Positions 34,589 to 42,597 of a stretch of DNA of 64,000 nucleotides are shown here, piece by piece. The notes beneath the pieces are model-generated. The model searched no databases. It was given only the letters and a program-made list of their open reading frames with translations, and had not been told where the DNA came from. The translations under genes and the position numbers were made by a program. Source of the DNA: Rhizobiales bacterium 62-47 (lineage in GTDB: Bacteria; Pseudomonadota; Alphaproteobacteria; Rhizobiales; Xanthobacteraceae); the NCBI GenBank assembly GCA_001899255.1, contig MKVX01000007.1, positions 62,001-126,000 of the forward strand. Direction: 5' to 3'. The first letter of the stretch is position 1. Each line of letters opens with the position of its first letter.

Positions 34589-35875
34589 ATGAATTTGCCT
34601 GCCCATTCGACCAGCCGACCCTCCCCGAGCCGTTCAGGATATTCAAAGATCGTGGTCGTCGGTGGCGGCATCACCGGAGTGACCTGCGCGCTAGCCCTGC
34701 AGAGGCGCGGGCTCGCTGTCACCATCGTAGACGAGGGCCTCGCCGAGCGTCGGTGCTCGTTCGGCAATGCCGGGAGCCTGAGTCCGGGCTCAGTCGCGCC
34801 GCTAGCCATGCCCGGTGTGCTCAGTCAGGTGCCCGGCATGTTGATTGATCCATACGCGCCGCTTCATATCCGGGCACGCTACATCCTGCAGGTAGCGCCG
34901 TGGCTTTGGCAATTCATCCGGTCCGCGTCACCCAAGCGCGTAGAAGAGATATCTCACGGCCTAAGTGCCCTGCTGAGTAGCTCAATTGAGCTATACACAA
35001 AATTGCTCACGGAGATCCGTGCAAACGATCTTATTCGCCGCCGGGGGCAACTTCAGTTGTACACGAGTAAGAAGGGATTCCAGAAGGACGCCGCGGTCTG
35101 GGCCTTGCGTCGGGCAAGGGGCGTTACGGTCGAAGACGTCAGCCTCGACGACATTCGTCAGCTCGAACCCGCAATCAGTCCCCGATACAATTGCGGCGTC
35201 TATCTTCCCAATGAAGGCATGATTACCGATCCGGCCCGCCTCGTCGAGCGTCTTGCCGAAGCCTTCGTCAGAAATGGCGGGCAGATTGTCAATGCCAAGG
35301 TTGCGGCCTTTGACATCGACGAGACTTCCCCTCGGGCGGTTTCGACCAATCACGCACCTGTTGCTGGCGACGCGTTTGTCATTGCCGCCGGCGCGTGGTC
35401 GAATCAGCTATCCAGCAGCATCGGGGACAAGGTGCCATTGCAGACACAGCGGGGATACCACGTAACCCTGAACAATCCTGGAATTGAACTGAACCGTCCA
35501 GTCGTGGCCGCCGACCGGAAGTATTTCGTCACGCCGATGGACATGGGTATACGCGTGGCGGGAACGGTCGAATTCGACAGGTTGGATAGCCCCCCAAACT
35601 ATGATCGCGCTCGCGCCTTGGTCGATTGCATTCCTGAATTGCTGCCCAGCATCACGATCGACAAAAAGAGTCTGTGGATGGGCAACCGCCCTTGCATGCC
35701 AGATTCGCTTCCCGTCATCGACCGCTCCACTTCGTTTCCAAACGTCTATTACGCGTTTGGAAACGGTCATCTTGGATTAACAGGTGCACCGATGACGGCC
35801 GAGATCATTGCGGCTCTTGTCATGGGCGAGACGCCGGCAATCGACGTCTCGCCTTTCCATGTCTCCCGCTTCTAG
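34589..35875 (+). CDS. FAD-dependent amino-acid dehydrogenase, DadA-like
   Basis: 428 residues from the Met at 34589 (GGAG 8 nt upstream; an earlier Met adds 11). The FAD-binding GxGxxG loop is IVVVGGGITGVTCALALQRR. RRCSFGNAGSLSPGSVAPLA is the conserved second block of D-amino-acid dehydrogenase/glycine-oxidase-like enzymes, and FGNGHLGLTGAPMTAEIIAA the C-terminal FAD contact. It should oxidise an amine or D-amino acid to the imine and pass electrons to the respiratory chain. The RidA-family gene nearby would remove the enamine/imine product. Divergent from the deazaflavin operon. Confidence 0.87.
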   Translation: MNLPAHSTSRPSPSRSGYSKIVVVGGGITGVTCALALQRRGLAVTIVDEGLAERRCSFGNAGSLSPGSVAPLAMPGVLSQVPGMLIDPYAPLHIRARYILQVAPWLWQFIRSASPKRVEEISHGLSALLSSSIELYTKLLTEIRANDLIRRRGQLQLYTSKKGFQKDAAVWALRRARGVTVEDVSLDDIRQLEPAISPRYNCGVYLPNEGMITDPARLVERLAEAFVRNGGQIVNAKVAAFDIDETSPRAVSTNHAPVAGDAFVIAAGAWSNQLSSSIGDKVPLQTQRGYHVTLNNPGIELNRPVVAADRKYFVTPMDMGIRVAGTVEFDRLDSPPNYDRARALVDCIPELLPSITIDKKSLWMGNRPCMPDSLPVIDRSTSFPNVYYAFGNGHLGLTGAPMTAEIIAALVMGETPAIDVSPFHVSRF

Positions 35876-36016
35876 GAAGAATCAGTGCAGCTGCTTGCTA
35901 TCAACTGTCTTCGATCCGGAAGAATGCAAGTTCTGCGCTGATCAACCGCCCGCTTCATCATTTGAGGCCTGTCGGCACCCGGCGGGCAGCCGTATCCGAG
36001 CCCGCAATGGCACGCA

Positions 36017-36865
36017 TTACCTGTCCGACACCAGAGCTTCCGAAACTTCCTTTGCCACGTTTTTGACGACCGGAACAAGCAGCCGTTGCGCTCTAGTCAC
36101 GGACCATCGTGGGAAGGGGACCGCAATATTTATGGCGCCTACAACCTGTCCCGCGCCGTTCATGACCGGAGCAGCAACCGAAATATCGCCGATAAACGCT
36201 TCTTGATCGGCTAGAGCGTATCCCTGTCGCTTCACCTGCTTCAGAATCTGGTGAAGTTTCCCGGGATCGGTTTCCGTAAACTCCGTCCGGCGCACCAGTA
36301 ACGGTCGAGCCAGCGCCGCATCGACGATTCTAGATTCGGCATAAGCAAGGATTGCCCGTCCCGGGGCCGTGCAGAATGCCGGCAATTTGGTTCCTACCGC
36401 AAAATTAACACTGACGACGTGCTTGCTCAGAAAGCGGACAATGTAGGTAACGTCGGTCCCATCGAGGATGGTCAGATTTATGGTTTCCTCACACTCGCGA
36501 TTGGCCTTCGCGAGCACGAGTTCGGCCTTCTCCCGCAACAGTTGTTCCGGGATATAGGAGGCTGACAACTCGAAAAGTTTGGAAGACAAGCGAAATGTCT
36601 TGGTTGTGGGATTTTGCGTCAAGTATCCGAGCATCTGAAGTGTGTAGAGAAATCGTTGCGCAGCACTCTTGCCTATTCCGCTCTTCGCGGCGACCTCCGA
36701 GAGTCCCAGTTCGGCACGCGACGCTTTGAAGAGGTCGAGAACTCTAAATGCCTTCTCTACCGATGCGACGAACAAGCCGCTTTCGCTCCCCTCTACCCTG
36801 CTGTGGGCATCGTCGTCCGGCTGACCCGGATCGTTTCGTGTTTTCGATTGCGAGGCGCGCGGCAT
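36017..36865 (-). CDS. IclR-family transcriptional regulator
   Basis: 282 residues from the Met at 36865 (GGGA upstream; two earlier Met exist). An N-terminal winged helix (SVEKAFRVLDLFKASRAELG, LSEVAAKSGIGKSAAQRFLY) and a C-terminal effector domain (VGTKLPAFCTAPGRAILAYA; QGYALADQEAFIGDISVAAP) are typical of IclR. Such proteins bind short palindromes and respond to aromatic or carboxylic metabolites. It lies in the middle of the element, divergent from the RidA gene, with two TATCG-N5-CGATA palindromes between, so it is the best candidate for the regulator of the repeated operator. Confidence 0.9.
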   Translation of the reverse strand: MPRASQSKTRNDPGQPDDDAHSRVEGSESGLFVASVEKAFRVLDLFKASRAELGLSEVAAKSGIGKSAAQRFLYTLQMLGYLTQNPTTKTFRLSSKLFELSASYIPEQLLREKAELVLAKANRECEETINLTILDGTDVTYIVRFLSKHVVSVNFAVGTKLPAFCTAPGRAILAYAESRIVDAALARPLLVRRTEFTETDPGKLHQILKQVKRQGYALADQEAFIGDISVAAPVMNGAGQVVGAINIAVPFPRWSVTRAQRLLVPVVKNVAKEVSEALVSDR

Positions 36866-37042
36866 AGTTTTTCCAATCTCCCGGTCTGGCATTGTCAGGC
36901 AATGCGAAAGGCGTCCCTTCCGCACCACTAGAACTAACAGACCGACGGGCCAGCGAGAAGTTCTGCCCGACCCACGTTAACGTCCTTCGTGAATTTTTGG
37001 GCGCAGCGACCTCGAAGCCCTCGTCCAATATCGATGCATGAT

Positions 37043-37057
37043 TATCGAAGTACGATA
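37043..37057. promoter_or_regulatory. TATCG-N5-CGATA operator before the IclR gene
   Basis: TATCG-AAGTA-CGATA is a perfect 5-bp inverted repeat about 180 bp upstream of the IclR start and 135 bp before the RidA start. Confidence 0.6.
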
Positions 37058-37139
37058 TAACCCGAGCGCGCCCAAGTCAACGTCACGCTCGTGAAGATGT
37101 ACCGCTCCTTATTGCGCGCTTGAAACGATTCTTAATATG

Positions 37140-37165
37140 CGATACTTGTTTATCGAATGACGATA
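37140..37165. promoter_or_regulatory. Operator before the RidA gene
   Basis: CGATAC at 37140-37145 and TATCG-AATGA-CGATA at 37151-37165, ending 27 bp before the RidA start. Confidence 0.6.
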
Positions 37166-37192
37166 CGTGTCATATGAAGGAAAGGTTGTTAT

Positions 37193-37531
37193 ATGCGAAG
37201 AGTTCCCGGTGCAATTCCTACCCGCAGCAAGATGGTGATCAGCAACGGCCATATCTTTTGCAATATAGCGCCCGCGAACAAAGGCCCCTCAACCCTCTCT
37301 CAGGCCATGGACGCCCTCAGCATTCTCGACGAACGGCTGAAGGAAGCTGGCTCAAGCAAATCGAAGATCATCAGCGTCTCGATCTTCGTCGCCAACATTG
37401 GCGAAAAAGAAGAGATCAATGCAGCATGGGATGCATGGGTCGACAAAGCCAATCCTCCGATACGGGCCTGCATCGGCGCGCAACTGGAGGGCAAGGATCG
37501 CGTCGAACTCTGTGTAATTGCCGCAGAGTGA
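37193..37531 (+). CDS. RidA-family protein
   Basis: 112 residues, slightly shorter than RidA (about 128). GHIFCNIAPANKGPSTLSQA, LDERLKEAGSSKSKIISVSI and WVDKANPPIRACIGAQLEGK follow the family pattern. The active-site Arg is in PIRACIGA, and the usual C-terminal Glu is in VELCVIAAE. RidA proteins hydrolyse reactive enamines/imines made by PLP enzymes or amine oxidases. That fits the DadA-like and transaminase genes in the same element. AGGAAAGG precedes the start. Confidence 0.85.
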   Translation: MRRVPGAIPTRSKMVISNGHIFCNIAPANKGPSTLSQAMDALSILDERLKEAGSSKSKIISVSIFVANIGEKEEINAAWDAWVDKANPPIRACIGAQLEGKDRVELCVIAAE

Positions 37532-37591
37532 CCTCTCGAGAAAATCCAGCAGCCGCATCACTACTGCGGTCGCTGGATTCGTAAGGCGAAC

Positions 37592-39211
37592 CTACCAAGG
37601 TGGCGACGGCATTCTGTCAGGATCCATCTTGACGTCGATCAGAACAGGCCGGCTGCGTCTTTTCAAGACCTCCGCTAACCGCCCCATATCCTTCAGCGAA
37701 CGCACCGTGACGCCCATACCTCCTAACGCCTGAGCGACCGGCGCAAAATCAGGCCAGTCAAAATTCGCGAGGGAGGGATCCATCTGCCGGTCCCGAAACT
37801 GGATATGCTCAGATCCATAGCTACAATCGTTGAGCATCACAATGATCAGATCGAGCTTGTTGCGGACAGCTGTGTTGAACTCGGTGAGACCTCCCATCAT
37901 GAAGCCACCGTCACCCGTCACTAGAACGGTCGGCCGATTCGGTTCGGCAACAGCGGCTCCGATGGCCTGGGACATGCCTAGACCAATTGCTCCGGAGTTG
38001 TGACCAAGCACAAACAGCCTGGGGTCCGTAACGTGAATATGCGTCCACGCTTCACCGAGAGCTCGGCCGCCATCCGTCACGAACACGCGATCATCAGGCA
38101 CTATTGAATTAATGCATCGGAGCACTGTACGGGCATCAGTCGGGCCATCGACCGGAATCTCGAAAGGCTTTGGCCGATGTGCCGCCATCGCAGTGCGAGC
38201 CACCCCTTCTTCGCTGAAGCGCGATGACGGGATTTCGGCCTCATCGAGCCAATGCATGATACGTTCTGCTACGGATCCACTATCCCCGATAACGGCGGCA
38301 TTCACCAGTTGGCCATTATCCAGATCAGCCGGATCATCGTTGACAAGAACGATTCGCTTTCCCCGCACCAACGACTTTTTGGAGGTAGTGTTGCTGGTGA
38401 GGCTTGCACCGAAGGCGATGAGACAATCACTCACAAGAAGCGCCTCGATAGCTTCCGTGCTACTGACTGTTCCCATCACGCCGATGCTGCAATCCTCGCC
38501 ATAATATAGATCCTTTGCCATCAGCGTTGTCATAACCGGCGCACCGAGTCGGCGAGCCAAGGCCAATATGGCATCGCGGGCTTGCGGCATCGTGGCCCCG
38601 CGGCCGGCCAATATGATTGGCCGCTTGGCACCGGCAATAATGCCGACGGCATCTTCGAGGTCTTGGCTATCGCTGACAACACCGTGACGACTACGCAACT
38701 TCAGAAGGGTCCGCGCGTAAGCTGTCTCACGCCATTGCCACTCGGTCGGCAGGTTGAACACCACAGGTCGACGCTCGGTGTGCGCGCGGCGGAACGCAGC
38801 GTGCATATCTGCGATCACGCTCTCCGGATTCCGCGCATGCTCAAATCCCGCCCCTGTCGCCAAGACGAGTTCGCGCTGTTCGAGCCGCTGAAGGTGGGTT
38901 TTGCTGCTGGATATATCGCCTGCCATGAGGACGACCGGAAGTCTCGCTCGCACACCCTCCAGGAGTGCAGGCACGGCATTGGCGAGTGCCGGCCCTTGCG
39001 TGACCGATGCGACGCCAATCTGCCGTGACACGGACGCGTAGCCGAGAGCCATAAGAGTCGCGCCAGCCTCGTGTGCGGCTGCTACGTATTTGCCTCCTCC
39101 TTTGCGGACGAAGTGATCGAGGTAGAACATATTGGCATCCCCCATGACACCAAAGACCGTCGATATGCCGTTGTCGCTCAGAAACTGCGCAACGCACTCA
39201 TTCACCCTCAT
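37592..39211 (-). CDS. ThDP-dependent enzyme, acetolactate-synthase-like
   Basis: 539 residues in three domains. The N-terminal catalytic Glu is in AAAHEAGATLMALGYA; the middle domain binds nucleotide in AHS-like proteins (GAKRPIILAGRGATMPQARD); the C-terminal ThDP motif is VTGDGGFMMGG...MLNDCSYG. Members of this group are acetolactate synthases, benzoylformate or oxalyl-CoA decarboxylases, and sulfoacetaldehyde acetyltransferases. No small regulatory subunit is nearby, so a catabolic 2-oxo-acid decarboxylase or carboligase is more likely than branched-chain synthesis. GGAAG precedes the ATG. Substrate unknown. Confidence 0.87.
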   Translation of the reverse strand: MRVNECVAQFLSDNGISTVFGVMGDANMFYLDHFVRKGGGKYVAAAHEAGATLMALGYASVSRQIGVASVTQGPALANAVPALLEGVRARLPVVLMAGDISSSKTHLQRLEQRELVLATGAGFEHARNPESVIADMHAAFRRAHTERRPVVFNLPTEWQWRETAYARTLLKLRSRHGVVSDSQDLEDAVGIIAGAKRPIILAGRGATMPQARDAILALARRLGAPVMTTLMAKDLYYGEDCSIGVMGTVSSTEAIEALLVSDCLIAFGASLTSNTTSKKSLVRGKRIVLVNDDPADLDNGQLVNAAVIGDSGSVAERIMHWLDEAEIPSSRFSEEGVARTAMAAHRPKPFEIPVDGPTDARTVLRCINSIVPDDRVFVTDGGRALGEAWTHIHVTDPRLFVLGHNSGAIGLGMSQAIGAAVAEPNRPTVLVTGDGGFMMGGLTEFNTAVRNKLDLIIVMLNDCSYGSEHIQFRDRQMDPSLANFDWPDFAPVAQALGGMGVTVRSLKDMGRLAEVLKRRSRPVLIDVKMDPDRMPSPPW

Positions 39212-39764
39212 CTGTTCACTTCCTGGTCAGCGACACGGATGCCCGAAACGACTTCGGCCACATTCTCCAAATATTGTATTGCGATATTATCGTATCGAAT
39301 TCTGCTGCCGCTGGCAAACTGCTCTTTTTGTCAAGACAGATCGTTCAAAGAGCTGAAATGACCTCGCGCGACATTGAGTAGTCCAAAGCGGCTCCGGTGA
39401 GAGCCGTTCGGTCAGGCAGGACGCAATAGTCCCAATGGGTGTCTTACGCAGGGTCAGCGCCCCTTCCGGATTCGCGGAAGGGGAGCCAGCGGCAAGCGAC
39501 TCCATCGCAGGCCCGATGAGGTCAGCGCCGGCGAGGATTCCAATTGGCCAACGTGACGCGACCGTCTCCAACCGCGCACGAATCCGGAGGCCTCTAGCTC
39601 TTGCATGTGGTGGTTACCAAACAGCGAGTCGGTGGTTTTGTGGCCGACCGGTGCACGACCGAAATTGCCATGCGGCGCTCGCCGGCCAAGCCCGGCCTAG
39701 CGCCGCGCGCTATTCGCGGTCTCTTTGTAGTCGTCCCGTCGGTGTAGTTGGTTACGGAACGGCT
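39212..39764. other. Gap upstream of the ThDP gene: operator-like site, otherwise empty
   Basis: At 39282-39297 CGATATTATCGTATCG holds the half-sites seen elsewhere in the element, about 70 bp upstream of the ThDP gene start. From about 39300 to 39760 minus-strand fragments look partly coding (PIGILAGADLIGPAMESLAA; VLPDRTALTGAALDYSMSRE), but no frame is intact and I do not recognise them. Confidence 0.45.
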
Positions 39765-40084
39765 GCTGCAGCGAATAACTGTCGACATGAGAGTCCACGT
39801 TCTAGGGACACTCTCCCTTAAGCAAATTGGGGCACCCGCCACAAATTCGGTGATCTCCATGCCGCGTTGGATTGCGCCCGCCGCGTCTTCATACACCCTG
39901 CCATGTTCGGCGCCCATCCCGCTTACGAGTTCTGGCGCTCAATGCGCACGAATCGGTTCAGGACGCGCGCCCATCGCACTGGCGTGGTTGCCGCCCCGGT
40001 TGCAGGATTGAAGACATCCTGCGTTCTGAAACCCTAACCGGCGTGACGTCGGTCTCCGATGGAATGGCCAATCTAACTTGGCAT
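39765..40084 (-). pseudogene. mmsA: Methylmalonate/malonate-semialdehyde dehydrogenase (MmsA) remnant
   Basis: The start at 40084 reads MPS-stop-IGHSIGDRRHAG-stop-GFRTQDVFNPATGAA, the N-terminus of MmsA with two stops. After a deletion, EHGRVYEDAAGAIQRGMEIT and EFVAGAP continue, then a frameshift to PNLLKGECP-stop-NVDSHVDSYSLQQP. The catalytic Cys region is gone. It lies 24 bp after the transaminase gene on the same strand. In intact operons a beta-alanine transaminase is often followed by this enzyme, which turns malonate semialdehyde into acetyl-CoA. The remnant therefore supports a beta-alanine-type product for the pathway. Confidence 0.8.
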
Positions 40085-40108
40085 GTGTGTTCCCTTAGAT
40101 ATCAGTTG

Positions 40109-41434
40109 TCAGGCCACCTTGCGAAGCGAGCGACCAAGAATGTCGACAATCTTGTCGATCTCGGCGGTCGAGACAACCAACGGAGGCGAGAGCGCGATAA
40201 TGTCGCCAGTAACGCGGATGAGAAGCCCTCTATCGAAGCAATCGACAAAGACATCGTAAGCACGGCTACCGGGTGCTCCATTGCGCGACTTGAGCTCGAT
40301 GCCGGCCAACAAACCCAGTGCGCGGATATCGATAACGTTAGGAAGCGCCTTGAGACTATGGATCGCCTCCTGCCAATGGTCGGTGAGTTCGTGCGCTCGC
40401 GTGAGCAGACCTTCATCCTCGTAAATTTCAAGGGTCGCTATACCGGCTGCGCAGGCAATTGGATGGCCGGAATACGTGTAGCCATGGAAAAGTTCTATCT
40501 GCTCTTCCGGACCGCTCATCAACGCGTCATGCACCTTTCGACTGACCAGAACTGCGCCCATCGGCACGACGCCGTTGGTCAATCCTTTTGCGGTCGTCAA
40601 GATATCCGGAGTGATGCCAAAATAATCCGCAGCGAATGGCGCGCCGAGACGCCCGAAACCGGTGATGACCTCGTCGAAGATAAGAAGGATCCCGTGACGG
40701 TCACATATTTGGCGCAGCCGCTGCAAGTAACCCTTCGGCGGCAGCAGTACACCGGTTGACCCAGCGACCGGCTCGATAATGACCGCAGCGATAGTTTCGC
40801 TGCCGTGTAAGGCCACGAGCCGCTCCAAATCGTCGGCAAGCTCGGCACCATGTTCTGGCAGCCCGCGGACAAAGCTGTTTCGCACCGGGTCATGGGTATG
40901 GCGCAGATGGTCACTACCAGGAAGCTGCGGAAAGACCCGGCGATTATTGACAATGCCGCCAACCGAAATGCCGCCGAAGCCAACGCCGTGATAGCCCCTC
41001 TCGCGTCCGATCAGCCGCGTTCTAGCTGCCTGTCCGATCGCGCGGTGGTAGGCAATCGCGATCTTCAGGGCCGTGTCGACCGATTCCGAACCGGAGCCGG
41101 TGAAGAAGACGCGATCGAGGCCGCGCGGCGCAATCGAAGCAAGCCTCTGTGCGAAATCGAATGCGATGGGATGCCCCATTTGGAACGATGGCGCATAGTC
41201 CAATACCATCAACTGCCGTTCGACGGCTTGGGCGATCTGCGGCCGGCGATGACCCGCGTTGACGCACCAAAGCCCGGCCGTCGCATCGATGATCTTACGT
41301 CCATCGACACTCGTGTAATGCATTCCGTCCGCTTCGCTGAGGAGACGCGGCGCCGCCTTAAACTGACGATTGGCGGTGAACGGCATCCAGTAGTTTGTGA
41401 GATCAGGCATGTTTGCGACGACGCGAGTGTTCAT
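40109..41434 (-). CDS. Class III aminotransferase, beta-alanine:pyruvate type
   Basis: 441 residues. The start NYWMPFTANRQFKAAPRLLS, GLWCVNAGH, VFFTGSGSESVDTALKIA, the Asp in LLIFDEVITGFGR and the PLP lysine in TTAKGLTNGVVPMG match omega-amino-acid:pyruvate transaminases (beta-alanine/taurine/gamma-aminobutyrate group). It would convert beta-alanine or a related omega-amino acid to the semialdehyde. GGAGGAGG precedes the ATG. A dead mmsA follows. It is divergent from the XRE-cupin regulator. Confidence 0.9.
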   Translation of the reverse strand: MNTRVVANMPDLTNYWMPFTANRQFKAAPRLLSEADGMHYTSVDGRKIIDATAGLWCVNAGHRRPQIAQAVERQLMVLDYAPSFQMGHPIAFDFAQRLASIAPRGLDRVFFTGSGSESVDTALKIAIAYHRAIGQAARTRLIGRERGYHGVGFGGISVGGIVNNRRVFPQLPGSDHLRHTHDPVRNSFVRGLPEHGAELADDLERLVALHGSETIAAVIIEPVAGSTGVLLPPKGYLQRLRQICDRHGILLIFDEVITGFGRLGAPFAADYFGITPDILTTAKGLTNGVVPMGAVLVSRKVHDALMSGPEEQIELFHGYTYSGHPIACAAGIATLEIYEDEGLLTRAHELTDHWQEAIHSLKALPNVIDIRALGLLAGIELKSRNGAPGSRAYDVFVDCFDRGLLIRVTGDIIALSPPLVVSTAEIDKIVDILGRSLRKVA

Positions 41435-41507
41435 GTTGCACCTCCTCCAAGAACGGCGCTAAACGGCCACGTTCTTGGTTGCGCAACAAGTCCTTTTCTT
41501 CATTCCT

Positions 41508-41515
41508 GTATCGTA
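41508..41515. promoter_or_regulatory. Half operator between transaminase and XRE-cupin genes
   Basis: GTATCGTA (41508-41515) holds the element-wide core, about 75 bp from either start codon. Only one half-site is clear. Confidence 0.4.
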
Positions 41516-41582
41516 TTGAATTTACTTGGACCTCTTCCATGCTGTTGCTAATAACGAACAACACTAACAGGAATGGACGCCG

Positions 41583-42131
41583 ATGAGCATCGATGTCGGG
41601 AACCGACTGCGTTACTTGCGTATGCGCAGCAAAATTTCCCAGCGCGAGTTAGCCAAACGTGCTGGCGTTCCAAACTCAACCGTATCGTTGATCGAGTCGA
41701 ACCAGATGAATCCATCTGTCGGCGCGCTCAAACGCATCCTCGACGGAATTCCTATCGGGCTTTCCGAGTTCTTCGCGTTTGAACCCGAAAAATCGGACAA
41801 GGTGTTCTACCAATCGGACGAGCTGGTTGAGATTGGAAAGGGTAAGATCTCGTATCGGCAAATCGGCGAGCACCTGTTCGGTCGCTCCCTTCAAATCCTA
41901 AGAGAATGTTACGCGCCTGGCGCAGATACCGGCAAGGTCCCTCTCACGCATGAGGGCGAGGAAGGCGGTATCATCCTTTCTGGACGGCTCGAGGTCACGG
42001 TCGATGGTGAACGAAAGGTCTTGGGCCCGGGTGATGCATACTATTTCGAAAGCCGTAAACCACATCGGTTCAGGTGCATCGGTCCAGTTGCCTGTGAAGT
42101 GATCAGCGCTTGCACTCCGCCAACGTTCTAG
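41583..42131 (+). CDS. XRE-cupin transcriptional regulator (PuuR-like)
   Basis: 182 residues. An N-terminal helix-turn-helix (NRLRYLRMRSKISQRELAKR, VPNSTVSLIESNQMNPSVGA) and a C-terminal cupin (GEEGGIILSGRLEVTVDGER, GDAYYFESRKPHRFRC) make up the PuuR-like class that controls polyamine and amino-acid catabolism. The N-terminal residues SIDVGNRL follow a GGA-containing leader. It lies at the right end of the element, divergent from the transaminase gene, and could regulate that promoter; the IclR protein may control the rest. Confidence 0.88.
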   Translation: MSIDVGNRLRYLRMRSKISQRELAKRAGVPNSTVSLIESNQMNPSVGALKRILDGIPIGLSEFFAFEPEKSDKVFYQSDELVEIGKGKISYRQIGEHLFGRSLQILRECYAPGADTGKVPLTHEGEEGGIILSGRLEVTVDGERKVLGPGDAYYFESRKPHRFRCIGPVACEVISACTPPTF

Positions 42132-42155
42132 ATGGACCATCTGGACCGACTGAAC

Positions 42156-42203
42156 CGAAATTAGGTAGCAAACGCTACCAGTGGCGTTTGCTACCTAATT
42201 TCG
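42156..42203. repeat. 48-bp palindrome: right terminal repeat plus an inverted extra copy
   Basis: CGAAATTAGGTAGCAAACGC (42156-42175) and GCGTTTGCTACCTAATTTCG (42184-42203) are perfect reverse complements around TACCAGTG. The outer arm (42186-42203) is the right inverted repeat; the inner arm is an extra copy in the left-end orientation. It may also act as a terminator of the XRE-cupin gene. Confidence 0.85.
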
Positions 42204-42211
42204 CTGTTATG
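42204..42211. repeat. Target-site duplication, right copy
   Basis: CTGTTATG, identical to 21553-21560. Confidence 0.85.
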
Positions 42212-42330
42212 CGCGTTCGTGTTGTTCAACATGCAAATACTGACTTCCGGGATCGGAAAACCTTACGACTCGGTCAGTGGCCAAGGCGTGGTGGGTCGCA
42301 ACTATTGTGAATGCTGGTCGCATTTTGCCC
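42204..42330 (+). pseudogene. GMC oxidoreductase fragment, right of the inserted element
   Basis: From the duplication the frame reads LLCAFVLFNMQILTSGIGKP, YDSVSGQGVVGRNY, then loses similarity after about residue 40. It continues the fragment left of the element. From 42331 to the araC start I see no gene. Confidence 0.82.
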
Positions 42331-42597
42331 CCTCAATCGTCGCACGCGCGAATCTAAAATCCTGATTTTATTGGCGTGACAACGGTGACCCCGGTGTGTG
42401 CCGATCGGCGTCCAAACCCCACGTAGAAACACAGCTCGTTTCTAAGTTTACCGTATATTTTGCCGCAGGCGGGCCGCTGCACGCGATCAACTTTTCCGTA
42501 GCGATCATTTACAAACGGGATATTCTCCGCTCGCCCCTCTATTGCGGGCGTTCTGATTGCGGTTGAACTGAAGTGCAGCTTTTCCGAGTGAATTTCT

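Larger units (their letters stand above)
21561..42203. mobile_element. 20.6-kb catabolic element inserted in a GMC oxidoreductase gene
   Basis: The ends are perfect 18-bp inverted repeats (CGAAATTAGGTAGCAAAC). Reading inward, similarity continues as ACCACT on the left and GCCACT on the right. The element is flanked by CTGTTATG on both sides. Deleting the element and one 8-mer joins ...VLLC to AFVLFNMQ in frame within the GMC gene, which shows that the whole segment arrived as one unit. No transposase or integrase is visible inside, so it was moved in trans or has lost its mobility gene. Contents are a PotABCD-like importer, an aldolase, the deazaflavin operon, a DadA-like oxidase, RidA, a ThDP enzyme, a transaminase and two regulators. 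Confidence 0.85.

Noticed and set aside
37592-39211. The ThDP enzyme as ilvB/ilvG
   Set aside because: No small subunit or other branched-chain genes; it lies in a catabolic element.
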